A stretch of DNA of 64,000 nucleotides from Rhizobiales bacterium 62-17 (GTDB lineage Bacteria; Pseudomonadota; Alphaproteobacteria; Rhizobiales; Beijerinckiaceae): contig MKVW01000009.1 of NCBI GenBank assembly GCA_001898965.1, positions 780,853 through 844,852 on the forward strand. Direction: 5' to 3'. The position numbers were made by a program, and so were the translations under genes. The notes under the pieces were generated by a model that saw only the letters and a program-made list of their open reading frames with translations, was not told the origin of the DNA and ran no database searches. Of this stretch, positions 16,795-25,948 are shown one piece after another; the stretch's first letter is position 1; each line of letters starts with the position of its first letter.

Positions 16795-17463
16795 ATGGTT
16801 GACCGGTCCCTGGCCCTCGCAGACGTGATTGACGTGGAATCGGCCGAACAAACCCTGCCGGAAGCCCCGCATTTTAATCATGAACGGGCTTTGTTGCGGC
16901 GCGGGCTGCGCTTCATCGCCGGGGTCGACGAGGTCGGCCGTGGGCCGCTCTGCGGCCCGGTGGTCGCCGCCGCCGTGATCCTCGACCCAAACCTGCTGCC
17001 CGAAGGCGTCACCGATTCCAAACAGCTCGATGCCGATGAGCGCCTGACGGCATTCGATCAGGTGATGCAGCGGGCGCTGGCGGTGGGCATCGGCATGGCC
17101 TCGGCGGCTGAGATCGACACGATCAATATTCGCCAGGCGACCCATACCGCCATGCGCCGCGCGCTGGCCGCTTTGTCTCTCGCGCCGGCTTTCGCTCTGA
17201 TCGATGGCAATGATTGCCCCAAGAACCTGCGTTGCGAAGCATCGACCTTGATCAAGGGCGATGCCATCTCGCTGTCGATCGCCGCCGCATCCGTCATCGC
17301 CAAGGTGACACGCGATCGGCTGATGCACCGCATGGGCGAGTGGCATCCGCAATATGGTTTTGCCGATCACGTCGGCTATCCGACCAAGCGACATCGCGAA
17401 GCGCTCGCCGCGCACGGACCCTGCGCTTTCCATCGCTTCAGCTTCGGCTCGTTGAAGGGATAA
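16795..17463 (+). CDS. rnhB: Ribonuclease HII
   Basis: A 222-residue protein that cleaves the RNA strand of RNA-DNA hybrids and single ribonucleotides in DNA. The signature IAGVDEVGRGPLCGPVVAAA carries the first catalytic residues (Asp and Glu of DEVGRG, about residues 45-50). ALIDGNDCP provides the second Asp, and SIAAASVIAKVTRDRLM the third acidic/structural region; the closing GYPTKRHREALAAHGPC is also conserved. ATG 16795 is the preferred start; the in-frame ATG at 16765 adds a poorly conserved decamer. The ccrM gene follows 200 bp downstream on the same strand, an arrangement often seen in this order. Confidence 0.95.
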   Translation: MVDRSLALADVIDVESAEQTLPEAPHFNHERALLRRGLRFIAGVDEVGRGPLCGPVVAAAVILDPNLLPEGVTDSKQLDADERLTAFDQVMQRALAVGIGMASAAEIDTINIRQATHTAMRRALAALSLAPAFALIDGNDCPKNLRCEASTLIKGDAISLSIAAASVIAKVTRDRLMHRMGEWHPQYGFADHVGYPTKRHREALAAHGPCAFHRFSFGSLKG

Positions 17464-17501
17464 AGGCGCCTTCGCGCGCAAATCCCGTAACCCGCTGTTA
17501 A

Positions 17502-18860
<1,359 letters not shown>

Positions 18861-18864
18861 TCAA

Positions 18865-19923
18865 TCAGCCCGCGTATTTCTCCGCCGCGCGCCGCATCAC
18901 AGCCTGCGCATCCGCCCAAAGCTCTTCGACGATGCGCGCGGCCGGTCCCGGTCGCGCCAGTTTGATGGCTTGTCCGGCCCATAGCGAAAGCACATCCGGT
19001 GAGCCGGCCTTGGTGGCCGCCGCGCGCAGTTCTTGCGTCAGCGCATTCTGGATCGGATAAGGCGCGATCTCATCCTCGATCGGACGCATCGTCGCCATGA
19101 ACTCATTGTCGATGCCGCGCGCATAGCGGCCCGAGATGGCACGTGTCAGTCGCGTCGGATCGTCGGGCGCGGTCTCGATCGCCTTGCGCCAGGGCGCCGA
19201 CACGGTGACTTCCTCGGAGAGTAGAAAGGCGCTCCCCATCTGCACCGCGACGGCGCCCAGAGCGAGAGCGGCGGCGACGCCGGCCCCATCCATGATGCCG
19301 CCGGCGGCGATGACAGGCAGGTTCACCGCCTGGCGGATCGTCGGCACCAAAGCCATCGTGCCGATGGCGGATTCGGGCATCGATTTGAGAAATGTGCCGC
19401 GATGTCCCCCCGCTTCAATGCCCTGCGCGCAAATCGCATCGGCGCCGATCTCGGCCCAGTGCCGTGCTTCGGCCACTGTCGTGGCGGTGCCGATGAGATA
19501 AGTGCCGCGCCCTTTCAGCGCGCGCGCCTGGTCGCGCGTCAAAGCCCCGAAAGTGAAGGAGGCGGCGGGCGGCGCGGCTTCGACCAACGCGGCGAATTGC
19601 GGGGCGAAGGCCTGCGCCCAGGAATTGGGAATGGATTGCGCCGGCAGGCCATAGCGTTCGCGCCACGGCGCCAACCGCGCCATGGCTTCCGCCACCATGG
19701 CCGGCGGCGGATCGACGGGATCGAGCACGAAGAGATTGACGGCGAACGGCTGATCCGTCGCGGCGCGAATGGCCTCGACGCCGTTGATGATCTGATCGGG
19801 CGCCGAGCCCGCAGCTGCATAAGAGCCCATCGCGCCGGTTTTCGACACGGCGATGGCGATCGCCTCAGTAGTCGCGCCCAGCATCGGAGCTTGAATGATG
19901 GGAATGCTGAGTTTGTCGAACAT
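18865..19923 (-). CDS. Nitronate monooxygenase (2-nitropropane dioxygenase family)
   Basis: A 352-residue FMN-dependent TIM-barrel enzyme that oxidises alkyl nitronates such as propionate 3-nitronate. It opens MFDKLSIPIIQAPM and includes GAMGSYAAAGSAPDQI, the catalytic-His segment GIEAGGHRGTF (about residue 180) and the phosphate-binding VIAAGGIMDGAGVAAALALG followed by VQMGSAFLLSEE. These are the usual class I markers. ATG 19923 is chosen since the family begins with FDxLxxPIIxAPM; in-frame starts at 19947 and 19989 add unlikely residues. It is divergently placed relative to nothing near and lies 4 bp from the convergent ccrM stop. Possible role: detoxification of nitronates. Confidence 0.88.
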   Translation of the reverse strand: MFDKLSIPIIQAPMLGATTEAIAIAVSKTGAMGSYAAAGSAPDQIINGVEAIRAATDQPFAVNLFVLDPVDPPPAMVAEAMARLAPWRERYGLPAQSIPNSWAQAFAPQFAALVEAAPPAASFTFGALTRDQARALKGRGTYLIGTATTVAEARHWAEIGADAICAQGIEAGGHRGTFLKSMPESAIGTMALVPTIRQAVNLPVIAAGGIMDGAGVAAALALGAVAVQMGSAFLLSEEVTVSAPWRKAIETAPDDPTRLTRAISGRYARGIDNEFMATMRPIEDEIAPYPIQNALTQELRAAATKAGSPDVLSLWAGQAIKLARPGPAARIVEELWADAQAVMRRAAEKYAG

Positions 19924-20031
19924 GCCGGTTATCTCTCGCGAAGCCATAGAATTGGCCGGCACTAGACTGCATGCGCGGGCAGGAGGCAATGCGACTTCAA
20001 TCCAAGAAACACCTCATGAAACGCAGCACGG

Positions 20032-20535
20032 CTATGCGTCCGGCGTGACGTTCTGCTGCATGCGTTTAAGGAGCCGAATAAGGAACACCGTTTCGTCAGG
20101 GCTGAAATCGCGCAAAGCGGTTTTCTGGAGCGCGATGGCATCGGGGATGGAGGCTTCCGCCAGCGCTATTCCCTCCGGCGTCGCCTCGACCACAATGCCG
20201 CGTGCGTCTTCCTCGCTCGGCCGGCGCAGGACGAGACGACGTTGTTCGAGATCGGCCAGGGTGCGCGACAAGGTCGGCGGTTCGAGGCCGGTGAGATGCA
20301 GCAATTCGCGCACCCGCAGCGCGTGCGACTTGTGCAACGTCGCCAATATGCGCCAACCAGCCAGCGTCACGTCGTAGGACTTCAGCGTCGGCTGGAACAG
20401 GGGCAGAATCGCCAAGGTCGCTCGATTCAGGAGATAGGGCACGAACTGGCTGAAATCGAAATCAGCCACCTCAGAATTAAGCCCATTTGGAATTTTATTG
20501 CCGAGCTTTTCTGTATCCGCAAGATCGTTGGGCAT
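20032..20535 (-). CDS. MarR family transcriptional regulator
   Basis: A 167-residue winged-helix regulator. The DNA-binding core reads LHKSHALRVRELLHLTGLEPPTLSR split here as RVRELLHLTGLEPPTLSRTL (recognition helix, about residues 75-94), then LEQRRLVLRRPSEEDARG (beta wing with the conserved D-x-R, about 97-114). The N-terminal 45 residues are variable. MarR proteins usually repress a divergent gene and release DNA on binding a phenolic ligand. The divergent neighbour is the VanA-like Rieske oxygenase at 20726, so it is the likely target; a 14-bp palindrome lies between them at 20622-20635. The exact ligand is not visible. Confidence 0.88.
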   Translation of the reverse strand: MPNDLADTEKLGNKIPNGLNSEVADFDFSQFVPYLLNRATLAILPLFQPTLKSYDVTLAGWRILATLHKSHALRVRELLHLTGLEPPTLSRTLADLEQRRLVLRRPSEEDARGIVVEATPEGIALAEASIPDAIALQKTALRDFSPDETVFLIRLLKRMQQNVTPDA

Positions 20536-20621
20536 GGCATTATCTATCTGTATTAGCGAGAATATGTGTCGTTAAGGCTAGCCTGGTCTTTTTATTCGAT
20601 CTAAGAAGCTTGCTAAATCTA

Positions 20622-20644
20622 ATTCCATATGGAATCATATTTCC
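20622..20644. promoter_or_regulatory. Candidate MarR operator
   Basis: A perfect 14-bp palindrome ATTCCATATGGAAT (20622-20635) overlaps a second gapped inverted repeat GGAA-TCATAT-TTCC (20631-20644). It sits in the 190-bp region between the marR-type gene (-) and the Rieske oxygenase gene (+). This is the normal place for a MarR site; binding is inferred. Confidence 0.6.
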
Positions 20645-20725
20645 AGTTTGGTCGTGGTGCAAGCGGCAACGCGTGGCCTGGGAGGGCTGCATCGCGGCGG
20701 TGTGAACCTGTGGGAGGGTGGACTC

Positions 20726-21814
20726 ATGTGGCCGAAGAACTGTTGGTACATTGCCGGTTTCGCGCAAGAGGTCGGCCAGAAATTGCTGGCCCGCAAGCTC
20801 CTCAATCAGGCGGTGATTCTGTGGCGCACGGCGCAGAATAAACTGGTCGCCATGGAGGATCGCTGCCCGCATCGCCTGGTGCCGCTGTCGATGGGCGAGC
20901 TCGTCGAGGATCAGGTGCAATGCGGCTATCACGGTCTGCGCTTCAACGCGCAAGGCGCCTGCACCCATGTGCCCGGTCAGGATAACTTGCCGAAGGCGGC
21001 GCAGGTCAAACTGTTTCCGGTCGTCGAGCGGCATGCGCTGGTGTGGATCTGGCTTGGCGCGGCGGAGCTTGCCGATGAATCTTTGATTCCCGACATGCAT
21101 TGGCTTGATGCGCCGGGCTGGACGCCGACCACCGGCTATCATCACATGAAAGCCGATTATCGATTGCTTACCGACAATCTGCTCGATCTCTCCCATGAGA
21201 CCTATGTGCACCGGGAAACCATCGGCAATTCGGCCGTCGCGGATTCGCCCGTCGTCACCAGTGTCGAAGGTGGTCTCATCGTACGCGCCCATCGCGAGAT
21301 GCCGAACATCGATCCGCCGCCGTTCTTCTCGCTGATGCTCAACCATACCGGCAAGATCAATCGCTGGCAGATCGCGGTCTTCATGCCGCCGGGTATGAAT
21401 ATGACCGATGTCGGCGCGCATCCCGTCGGCACCGATCGCGAGAAGGCGGCGATCTTCCGCGTGCTGCATCTGCTGACGCCGGAGACCGAGCATTCGACCC
21501 ATTACTTCTGGGCCGTGTGCCGCAACTTCCGTCTTGAGGATGCGCCGCTCGGTGAAGGCTTGAAGAAAGCGATCATTCACACCTTCGATGAAGATCAGCG
21601 CATCCTCGAAGTTCAGGATCGTTGCTTGCGCGAAGAAGGCATGCCGTCGATTCCGCAAGCGGCGGTGAAAGTCGACATCGCGCCGGTGCAGGGCCGTCGC
21701 TTGCTCAACGATGTCATCAAGCGCGAGCAGGAAAATCCCAGTGCGGTGATTCGGCCCCTCCTGATGGCCGATGATGCGAAGGTGGCGCAGCCGCCGGCGA
21801 TCGCAGCGGAGTAA
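20726..21814 (+). CDS. Rieske non-heme iron oxygenase, VanA-like (aromatic O-demethylase/hydroxylase alpha subunit)
   Basis: A 362-residue oxygenase component. The Rieske 2Fe-2S boxes are CPHR and CGYHG, 17 residues apart (about residues 47-70). The mononuclear iron site is in DNLLDLSHETYVH (about 156-168: Asp, two His). It opens MWPKNCWYIAGFAQEV, typical of vanillate O-demethylase and related group I oxygenases, which use O2 and electrons from a reductase to demethylate or hydroxylate aromatic acids. No reductase (VanB-type) gene is adjacent; the unit appears to contain this gene only. The ATG at 20726 is preferred over the in-frame 20648 since it matches the family start. Probably controlled by the divergent MarR protein. 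Confidence 0.85.
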   Translation: MWPKNCWYIAGFAQEVGQKLLARKLLNQAVILWRTAQNKLVAMEDRCPHRLVPLSMGELVEDQVQCGYHGLRFNAQGACTHVPGQDNLPKAAQVKLFPVVERHALVWIWLGAAELADESLIPDMHWLDAPGWTPTTGYHHMKADYRLLTDNLLDLSHETYVHRETIGNSAVADSPVVTSVEGGLIVRAHREMPNIDPPPFFSLMLNHTGKINRWQIAVFMPPGMNMTDVGAHPVGTDREKAAIFRVLHLLTPETEHSTHYFWAVCRNFRLEDAPLGEGLKKAIIHTFDEDQRILEVQDRCLREEGMPSIPQAAVKVDIAPVQGRRLLNDVIKREQENPSAVIRPLLMADDAKVAQPPAIAAE

Positions 21815-21837
21815 GCAAACAAGTTGGATGGATTCGT

Positions 21838-21874
21838 TTTGCTCGCAATGACGGTTCTCGTCATTGCGAGCAAA
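21838..21874. repeat. Long perfect hairpin, dispersed-repeat type
   Basis: 16-bp perfect arms (TTTGCTCGCAATGACG and its complement) with a GTTCT loop, 23 bp after the Rieske oxygenase stop, followed by GCGACGAAGCAATCC. The GTCATTGCGAGC...AAGCAATCC wording is a common intergenic palindromic repeat in proteobacterial genomes. It may end or stabilise the upstream transcript. The remainder of the 512-bp gap (21815-22326) shows no gene; the last part should hold the porin promoter. Confidence 0.75.
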
Positions 21875-22326
21875 GCGACGAAGCAATCCGGCCTGCCCAA
21901 GGCAACTCACAACAAGCGCCCTCGTAGAACTACGTGATCGTCAGCCTTCCTTGCATTTTCAGAGTTTCCCGTTTGCAAATTGAGCAACACGAGAACGCGT
22001 TTTCCTCAGAGCCGTTCGCCGACGAAGCTGCGTGATTCCATCATCGCGAACGACCGTAGGAAGCTATGCATGCGACGCGCCTTCCAGCTCCCTCACATCG
22101 TGCTCAACAACGAATAATAACAGTTGGCTGGCTCTGCACATTGCGCGTGCGAAAGCAGTCGCGTTGATCGAACGCGAGCCGCGTTGTCCGCACTCCACAC
22201 TTTGAAACAAGTGCGCGCATGTGCCCTTCGCATTTCAGCAATGGCTACGAATTAGGCACTGTGTTCTCATTCCCCTGATTGTCGCCTGGCCGCGCAAGAC
22301 AATCGAACTGTCCTGTGGGGGGATGA

Positions 22327-23778
22327 ATGAGGGTCCTGGAAGGCTTAGCGCTCGCTTTGAGCGGCGCTACATTACTGACATCCGTCACGAGCCAGGCGGC
22401 GGATCTGCCATCACGTAAATCTGCGCCAGCCGATTATGTCCGCGTCTGCGACGCATACGGAACCGGCTATTATTGGATTCCTGGCACCGACACCTGTTTG
22501 AAGGTTGGCGGCCGCGTCCGTTACGACATGTCCTACGTGCCGGCGAAGAATGCGGTCGTGCATCGCTCAACGGTCGGCAACGGCCTTGCTGCCGGCACTT
22601 TCATGTCCGCCAATGGGGTGGATACGATCGGCGACAATCTGCGCGCCAGCGTCACCATGGACGCGCGCACGCAAACCGCCTGGGGCACTTTGCAGACCGC
22701 GATGAGCATTCGCGTGTCCGGCCTCTCGGGCATTATGAATGCGCCGCCCGGTTATCCGAACGGCTTTTTTGCGTCTGGCAACGGTCCCGGCAGCGGCATC
22801 GAATTCGCCTATATCCGCTTTGCCGGTTTCACCGCCGGTATCGCCTTCATGAACTCTCTCTTCTTGAGGGATACGCCGCTCTTGTCGTCATCGGCGGGCG
22901 ACGGTCATCCGCCCTTCGTGCCGCAGCTCACCTATACCGCCACCTTCGGCAGCGGCTTCTCGGCGACCTTTGGTATCGAGGATCGCACGCGGCCGATCTC
23001 CATGACGACTGGCACCTTGGGCGCCAATCCGTTCACAGCGACGGCTGCGACAGCCGGGCCGAACGCGACACGCCTGCCGGCGCTGGTTGGCTCGTTCCAG
23101 GTCGATCAATCCTGGGGTGCCGCCAAAATCGCCGGCGTTGTCGTGCGCAACTCGGCGACATTCGGCAATCTGCCGCTGGCGGTCGTCGGCAACAACGGCA
23201 AGCAGATCAGCGCGACAGGCTGGGCGGTGACCGCCGGCCTGCGCGTCAATTTGCCGATGCTGGCCGCAGGCGATAAATTCGAAATCGCCGCCGGCTATAG
23301 CGTCGGTGCGCAGGAATATGTCTGGTCCAGCGGCGCCAATGGCGACTGGTTCGATGTGGCCGCTTTCATGGGCGGCTTTCTGCGGGCCGATCGCAACTTC
23401 ACCATCTATTGCGTGAATGCGGCGTGCAGCATTGGCGGCGGCGAACAGCTCAAGGTCTTCCACGCGATGGCGGTGTTCACGCACTATTGGACGCCGACCT
23501 TGCGCACGCATCTCTACGCGGCCTATTCGCATCTCACGCCGGGGCGCGTCGGTCAGGCGACGGCCTGGCAGGAGGGTGGTTTGTCGAAGGCCTCGATCTG
23601 GCAGGGCTGGGCGCAGCTCGTCTGGTCGCCGGTGCAGAACTTCAACATCATTTCCGAAGTCACTTATGCGCGCTTGAATCAAAGCCTGCCGCTGTCGGTT
23701 CCGGTTGGTCTTGGAACGTTGGCGGCCATCAGCCCCAACAATTGGGGCGCTCGCATGCGTATCGTGCGCTCCTTTTAG
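22327..23778 (+). CDS. Porin, Omp2 (porin_2) family
   Basis: A 483-residue outer-membrane porin of the Hyphomicrobiales Omp2a/Omp2b type. After a signal peptide (1 to about 24, ending SQA-ADL) comes the strongly conserved opening KSAPADYVRVCDAYGTGYYW and IPGTDTCLKVGGRVRYD with the paired cysteines typical of this family (about Cys39/Cys57). Later beta strands alternate aromatic and small residues, and the chain ends RIVRSF with the terminal Phe. It forms a passive channel for small solutes. The ATG at 22327 overlaps ATGA with an out-of-frame ATG at 22323; the GGGGGG run just before is the ribosome site. Transcribed alone; a strong hairpin follows at 23867-23892. Confidence 0.9.
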   Translation: MRVLEGLALALSGATLLTSVTSQAADLPSRKSAPADYVRVCDAYGTGYYWIPGTDTCLKVGGRVRYDMSYVPAKNAVVHRSTVGNGLAAGTFMSANGVDTIGDNLRASVTMDARTQTAWGTLQTAMSIRVSGLSGIMNAPPGYPNGFFASGNGPGSGIEFAYIRFAGFTAGIAFMNSLFLRDTPLLSSSAGDGHPPFVPQLTYTATFGSGFSATFGIEDRTRPISMTTGTLGANPFTATAATAGPNATRLPALVGSFQVDQSWGAAKIAGVVVRNSATFGNLPLAVVGNNGKQISATGWAVTAGLRVNLPMLAAGDKFEIAAGYSVGAQEYVWSSGANGDWFDVAAFMGGFLRADRNFTIYCVNAACSIGGGEQLKVFHAMAVFTHYWTPTLRTHLYAAYSHLTPGRVGQATAWQEGGLSKASIWQGWAQLVWSPVQNFNIISEVTYARLNQSLPLSVPVGLGTLAAISPNNWGARMRIVRSF

Positions 23779-23866
23779 AGGCTTGGCCTCAGTCGCGTTG
23801 ATCAGCCGCCAGCCATCGCGCAAGAGTCTTGAGAAACAAGAGTCTTGAAAACCGAAGTCTCTAAAA

Positions 23867-23892
23867 ACTACGGCGCCTTCGGGCGCCGTAGT
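23867..23892. terminator. Bidirectional rho-independent terminator
   Basis: 11-bp perfect arms (ACTACGGCGCC) with a TTCG tetraloop. A run of five A on the left gives a T5 tract for the minus-strand lipoprotein gene, and GTCTTT follows on the plus side for the porin gene. Confidence 0.85.
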
Positions 23893-23919
23893 GTCTTTCA
23901 ATCCATCGATGAAGGCCGA

Positions 23920-24147
23920 TCAGTAGTGATGATGGTGGCGATGGCGCCAGCCACCGCGATAGCCGCCGTAATAGCCACCGTAAGACTGACGATAGTAGGG
24001 ACGAGAATAGCCGTAGCTCGTGCCGGCATAGACCGGGCCATAGCCATATCCATAGCCGTAGCGCGGTCCGTCCGGCGTACAGCCGGCGAGCGCGGCGCCG
24101 CCGACAACGACGGCGAGAGCAACACCGAGCGATTTGATCCGTGACAT
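23920..24147 (-). CDS. Small Gly/Tyr-rich lipoprotein
   Basis: A 75-residue protein starting MSRIKSLGVALAVVVGG with a lipobox LAGC (Cys about 22), so it should be lipidated and held in the outer or inner membrane facing the periplasm. The mature part is a low-complexity tail with repeated YG, SYGG and YYGG units, ending in an Arg/His-rich stretch WRHRHHHHY. The histidine run could bind metals, but this is speculation. Similar tiny lipoproteins are frequent in this order. The convergent terminator at 23867-23892 ends the transcript. Confidence 0.65.
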   Translation of the reverse strand: MSRIKSLGVALAVVVGGAALAGCTPDGPRYGYGYGYGPVYAGTSYGYSRPYYRQSYGGYYGGYRGGWRHRHHHHY

Positions 24148-24333
24148 CGTGACCTCCTTGGTGATCGCACAGCCAAGGTGAACTTTCAGTCATGAATGCT
24201 TGATGAATGTTTGGTCATCAAAGCCGCGCCGATCCGACAATGACGACAAGGGTTAACGCGTCCACAAAAACGCCGCTTTCAGACCCGCCGATGCCGTGTC
24301 ATGCTTTGTTCCTCCGGCTTCTGAGCATTTGAG

Positions 24334-24921
24334 ATGAAACAGTTTTGGCTCGCCGCGGTCATGATGAGCTGTTGCTCCGCGCTCGCATCGGCGCAGGGGC
24401 CGGCGCGTGCCGCCGCGGAGCGATCCGCCAAACCCATTGTCATCCAGCCCAACACGATGGCTGTGCGCGCCACGGTGGATTCTTTCATCCTGCCGGTGAA
24501 GGGTGGCTGGTTCCGCGAAGTAAAGGGCCAGGTCCATGTCGATCTGGAACGGCCCGAGCGCAGCCGTTTTGTGGTCACCGTCAACACGCGCGCCTTCGAT
24601 GCCGGCGGCCCGCGCTACAATGCTTTTCTGAGCGGCCCCGCCATCCTCAATGTGGCGCAATATCCTGAGATGACATTCGTATCTCGCGCCATGACCCGTC
24701 TCGACGAACGCCGCGTACGTTTCGACGGCAACCTGACTTTGCGCGGCGTCACCCGGCCCCTTTCGGTTGTTGCCACGATCTCGCCCGACGATCGACCCGG
24801 GCAGGCCCGATTTACCGCCCGAGGCCGCATCAACCGCCTCGAATTTGGCATTGATAAGGGTTATCCCTTGATCACGGCGATGGTCGATTTCGTGCTGACC
24901 ACGCAACCTCCCGCTGAATAG
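24334..24921 (+). CDS. YceI family periplasmic protein
   Basis: A 195-residue protein with a Sec signal (1 to about 23, ending ASA-QGP). The mature part is a YceI-like lipocalin-type barrel: [14 protein letters not shown] and [18 protein letters not shown], then [20 protein letters not shown] (about residues 128-147) and [12 protein letters not shown]. YceI proteins bind polyisoprenoid or other amphipathic molecules in the periplasm. Transaldolase begins 8 bp after its stop, so the two share a transcript although their roles are unrelated. Confidence 0.85.
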   Translation: MKQFWLAAVMMSCCSALASAQGPARAAAERSAKPIVIQPNTMAVRATVDSFILPVKGGWFREVKGQVHVDLERPERSRFVVTVNTRAFDAGGPRYNAFLSGPAILNVAQYPEMTFVSRAMTRLDERRVRFDGNLTLRGVTRPLSVVATISPDDRPGQARFTARGRINRLEFGIDKGYPLITAMVDFVLTTQPPAE

Positions 24922-24929
24922 GACAGGTG

Positions 24930-25883
24930 ATGGCTTCAAAACTCGAGCAACTCAAGGCGATGACCACCATTGTTGCCGACACCGGCGACATGGAGTCGAT
25001 TCGCGCCTTTCAGCCGACCGACTGCACCACCAATCCGACTTTGATTCTCAAGGCCGCCCAGATGCCGGCCTATGCCCATCTCGTCGACGAGGCGATCACC
25101 TGGGGGGCGCGCTCCGGCCGCAACACCGGCGAGGTGACCGATCGTCTGGCCGTCAGCTTCGGCACGGAACTGTCGAAGATCGTGCCCGGCCGCGTCTCGA
25201 CGGAGGTCGATGCCGATCTGTCCTTCGATGTCGAGGCCATGGTCGCCAAGGCGCGCGCGCTGATCGCCGATTACGCGGCGCGCGGTGTCGGCAAGGAGCG
25301 CATTCTGATCAAGCTCGCCTCCACCTGGGAAGGCATACGCGCCTGCGAGATCCTGCAGCGCGATGGCATCGACTGCAACATGACCTTGCTGTTCTCGCTC
25401 ACTCAGGCGGCAGCCTGCGCCGATGCCGGCGCCTTTCTGATCTCACCCTTCGTCGGCCGCATTCTCGATTGGCATGTGAAGGCAACGGGCCAGACCTTCA
25501 CCGCCGAGACCGATCCCGGCGTACTCTCCGTGCGCAACATCTATGCCTATTACAAGGCGCATGGCGTCAAAACGGTGGTGATGGGCGCCTCCTTCCGCAA
25601 CATCGGCGAGATCGAGGCTTTGGCCGGCTGCGATCGCCTCACCATCTCACCGCAGCTGCTGGAAGAGCTGCGCAAGAGCGAAGGCCCGCTGCCGCGCAAG
25701 CTCGATCCGGCGACCGTGAAGAATGCGCCGGCGCGCATGAAGCTCGACGAAAAGAATTTCCGCTTCCAGTTCAACGAAGATGCGATGGCGACCGAGAAGC
25801 TCTCGGAAGGCATCCGCCTCTTTGCCAAGGATCTGCGCGCCCTGCGCGAACTGGTCGAGACGCGGCTGAAGGCGGCAGCGTAA
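24930..25883 (+). CDS. tal: Transaldolase
   Basis: A 317-residue transaldolase (TalB type) of the non-oxidative pentose phosphate pathway; it moves a dihydroxyacetone unit between sedoheptulose 7-phosphate and glyceraldehyde 3-phosphate. Motifs: [14 protein letters not shown] (about residues 30-43), [14 protein letters not shown] with the Schiff-base lysine (about Lys130) and [19 protein letters not shown] followed by [10 protein letters not shown]. The length fits classical transaldolase. ATG 24930 is chosen over GTG 24927 because it has AGGACAGG just upstream. Its 3-prime end has a strong terminator shared with the convergent ThDP enzyme gene. Confidence 0.95.
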   Translation: MASKLEQLKAMTTIVADTGDMESIRAFQPTDCTTNPTLILKAAQMPAYAHLVDEAITWGARSGRNTGEVTDRLAVSFGTELSKIVPGRVSTEVDADLSFDVEAMVAKARALIADYAARGVGKERILIKLASTWEGIRACEILQRDGIDCNMTLLFSLTQAAACADAGAFLISPFVGRILDWHVKATGQTFTAETDPGVLSVRNIYAYYKAHGVKTVVMGASFRNIGEIEALAGCDRLTISPQLLEELRKSEGPLPRKLDPATVKNAPARMKLDEKNFRFQFNEDAMATEKLSEGIRLFAKDLRALRELVETRLKAAA

Positions 25884-25891
25884 AGCAAAAA

Positions 25892-25917
25892 CCCGGCTCT
25901 GATGGATCAGGGCCGGG
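25892..25917. terminator. Bidirectional terminator between tal and the ThDP enzyme gene
   Basis: 11-bp arms CCCGGCTCTGA / TCAGGGCCGGG (one G-T pair) with a TGGA loop. AAAAA on the left and CTTCTTATTT on the right give U-rich tails in both directions. Confidence 0.85.
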
Positions 25918-25948
25918 CTTCTTATTTAAAGGCACTGCGGCGCAGGCC

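Noticed and set aside
21815-22326. Possible small RNA or tRNA in the 512-bp gap
   Set aside because: No cloverleaf or conserved RNA pattern found by eye; only the palindromic repeat is clear.
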